Positions 62,535 through 64,000 of a stretch of 64,000 nt of DNA are shown in pieces (position 1 is the stretch's first letter; each line of letters begins with the position of its first letter). The position numbers and the translations under genes were made by a program. This DNA comes from Acidobacteriota bacterium. Its GTDB lineage: Bacteria > Acidobacteriota > Terriglobia > Bryobacterales > Bryobacteraceae. The stretch covers positions 30,845-94,844 of the forward strand of contig JAFDVS010000014.1 of the NCBI GenBank assembly GCA_018268935.1. Reading direction: 5' to 3'. The notes under the pieces are model-generated. The model had not been told where the DNA came from and made no database searches. It saw only the letters and a program-made list of their open reading frames with translations.

Positions 62535-64000
62535 CTACTTCGCCCCTGCGTACCAAGCCGCCAACGTCTCCAGATTCTGCGCAAACGTAGTTGACCGTAT
62601 AATCCGGGTCCGAGGCGGCTGCTGCCCCTCAAACAGATCAATCGTGTCATTCTCCTTGATCTCAATCGGCTTCCCATTAATCGTCAGCACCATCGGCCGC
62701 GCCGCAAACACCGAAATCACCTTATCCGATTTCCCAATCACACCCTCCTGCGTCCACGCCCCCCGCGTGTCCATCGCCTGAATCAACCTCCCCGCCGATT
62801 CGCCAGTCACCGCAGGCCGCCGCTGCCGGTCACTCCAAGGCGACAGCCCATGCAACGTAGCCGGCCGTTGAATCGAAGCAGGATTCGCCGCCGCCAGCTT
62901 CTGATAATCCGCCTCAATATCCGACAACGCAGCGCCGCTCACCAGAACCCCGTAATGCGTAATCACCGAAGAATCGTCGTAACTGATCTGATACCCATCC
63001 GGCCGCCCCACCGTATTCACCCCCCGAGCCCGCAGCATCATCCCCTTGGTAATGTACAGCGGCCTGTTCGTCTGCAACTCATAAAACCGCGCCAGTGTGG
63101 GCGTAGTCAGCCCCACACGCCGCCGAATCTCACTCGGCTTGGCCGGAGGCGGAAGTATCGACTTCTTCAAATACGCCATCGCCCGCGGAATCGGCTCCAG
63201 GTATTTCCGGTCCCCAGTCTCCCGATACAGCACCATCAGCATCCGCATAATCCCCTGCGATTCTCCCCCAGTCACCGATGGCGGCTCGAACACCCGAGCC
63301 CACGCCGGATGCATATCCAGATCGTATTGCTGCGCCCACGCCGGTTGTGGGTCCGGCATCTGCGCCAGCAGGATAAACTGCCCCCCCTTCTCCGCCGACG
63401 CCTTGTATCGCGGCTCGTTATAAATACGCGCCGCCTCCAGCATCGTGTCGATGGCATCGGCAATCGAATTGTCGTTGAACGTATAGTGCCCCTGATAATT
63501 CTCCCCCGGCCATTTCCGCGGCCACGTCTCCGGATAGCTCGCCTTCTTCACCGGAAATTTCGCAGGGTCAGGGAATTCGCTATACCGCTGCGGCCACGCG
63601 CCAATCGGATACTGCGCCTTCACCAACGAATCGAGCGCAAACAGCGCCGCCTCATGAATCGCTTTGTCCGAGAAATTCAGAGCCTTATCGATTCGCATGA
63701 TCAGCCGCGTGCACGCCTGCGTCACGTTGTCATCCAAATTCGTCACCGGCTTCCCACGCGGATTCGCCGGCGAGCAATTGCCATCGGCCCGATAAGGGAA
63801 TCGCTTCCGCTCCGCCGCCTCAAACTCCGTGTAGTAATCCCAACCCCCTGAGCAGAGCTGCCCTCGCACCAGCATCTGCCCCACCGAGCGCGCCGCCTCC
63901 AGAAAGAACCGGTCCCCCGTCGCCTCAAAAGCCTCCAGATACGCCATCCCCACTCGCGGCGTCCCCTCGCGCTGCACTTCCACATGGTGCGGCGTTTCCG
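62535..64000 (-). CDS. Pectate lyase (PL10-type), 5' end beyond the right edge
   Basis: About 488 residues are visible and the start lies outside the window. Alpha/alpha-barrel features of pectic-acid lyases are seen: VQREGTPRVGMAYLEAF, NLDDNVTQACTRLIMRI, QYPIGAWPQRYSEF, and GHYTFNDNSIADAIDTM. A C-terminal extension has a beta-rich part (MVLTINGKPIEIKENDTIDL). It should cleave polygalacturonate by beta-elimination, probably after export, although the signal peptide is not visible. It is convergent with the VTC operon and not part of it. Together with the sulfatase it suggests use of plant-type polysaccharides. Confidence 0.87.
   Translation of the reverse strand, partial: ETPHHVEVQREGTPRVGMAYLEAFEATGDRFFLEAARSVGQMLVRGQLCSGGWDYYTEFEAAERKRFPYRADGNCSPANPRGKPVTNLDDNVTQACTRLIMRIDKALNFSDKAIHEAALFALDSLVKAQYPIGAWPQRYSEFPDPAKFPVKKASYPETWPRKWPGENYQGHYTFNDNSIADAIDTMLEAARIYNEPRYKASAEKGGQFILLAQMPDPQPAWAQQYDLDMHPAWARVFEPPSVTGGESQGIMRMLMVLYRETGDRKYLEPIPRAMAYLKKSILPPPAKPSEIRRRVGLTTPTLARFYELQTNRPLYITKGMMLRARGVNTVGRPDGYQISYDDSSVITHYGVLVSGAALSDIEADYQKLAAANPASIQRPATLHGLSPWSDRQRRPAVTGESAGRLIQAMDTRGAWTQEGVIGKSDKVISVFAARPMVLTINGKPIEIKENDTIDLFEGQQPPRTRIIRSTTFAQNLETLAAWYAGAK

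Overview
The window looks like a high-GC chromosomal segment of an acidobacterium, most likely of the Solibacter/Bryobacter type. That assignment is an inference from gene content: three large MacB/FtsX-type orphan permeases (two with their own PadR regulators), an Oar-like TonB-dependent receptor with a carboxypeptidase-type N-terminal domain, PEP-CTERM proteins, a hopanoid operon, PQQ-type beta-propeller enzymes and sulfatase/pectate-lyase-type hydrolases. No rRNA, tRNA, CRISPR array, intact transposase or prophage was seen.

Layout. 1-12399 (minus): an eight-gene operon of the MoxR/DUF58/VWA class (DUF4159, VWA membrane protein, caspase-like protein, TPR-metallopeptidase, MoxR ATPase, DUF58, BatA-like VWA, DUF4175-like protein running off the left edge). 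12546-13169: a PEP-CTERM protein. 13438-16981: a Kai-type timing module, with a pseudo-receiver protein carrying a KaiA/RbsU-like helical domain, a KaiC whose frame is broken in the CI domain, a PAS protein with a degenerate kinase-like end, and KaiB. 17030-18145: a PAP2 phosphatase fused to a barrel-like domain. 18464-26158: two ADOP permeases, a PadR gene with a tandem-repeat operator, a membrane protein, and a rearrangement scar with remnants of a PEP-CTERM gene and a TPR gene. 26394-36012 (minus): a nine-gene hopanoid operon (IspH, squalene-hopene cyclase, HpnH, HpnA, HpnG, two MDR dehydrogenases, HpnC, HpnD). 36067-42576: an Oar-like receptor, an ADOP and a PadR with twin palindromic operators. 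42702-50988: barrel proteins, a sulfatase, two toxin-antitoxin-like pairs, a PQQ/cytochrome c dehydrogenase and a small cytochrome c. 51023-55676: a P-type Mg2+ ATPase, a PQQ-like propeller protein and a trypsin-like PEP-CTERM protease. 55775-57355: an asparaginase fused to a bulb-lectin-like domain. 57490-62476: a VTC / DUF4956 / HlyD / TolC / CotH operon. 62535 to the right edge: a pectate lyase.

The standout is the Kai module. KaiB and KaiC are recognised from conserved motifs, including the T-x4-S-T phosphorylation segment of KaiC. The gene directly upstream of kaiC has the domain order of cyanobacterial KaiA (receiver-like, then a four-helix KaiA/RbsU-like domain), although canonical KaiA is usually regarded as cyanobacterial. 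Whether this is a clock, an hourglass or a stress switch cannot be read from sequence, and the break in kaiC must be resolved first. Two further leads are the paired MDR dehydrogenases inside the hopanoid operon, which are candidates for an unassigned side-chain reduction, and the VTC/CotH operon joined to an envelope-spanning HlyD/TolC pair.
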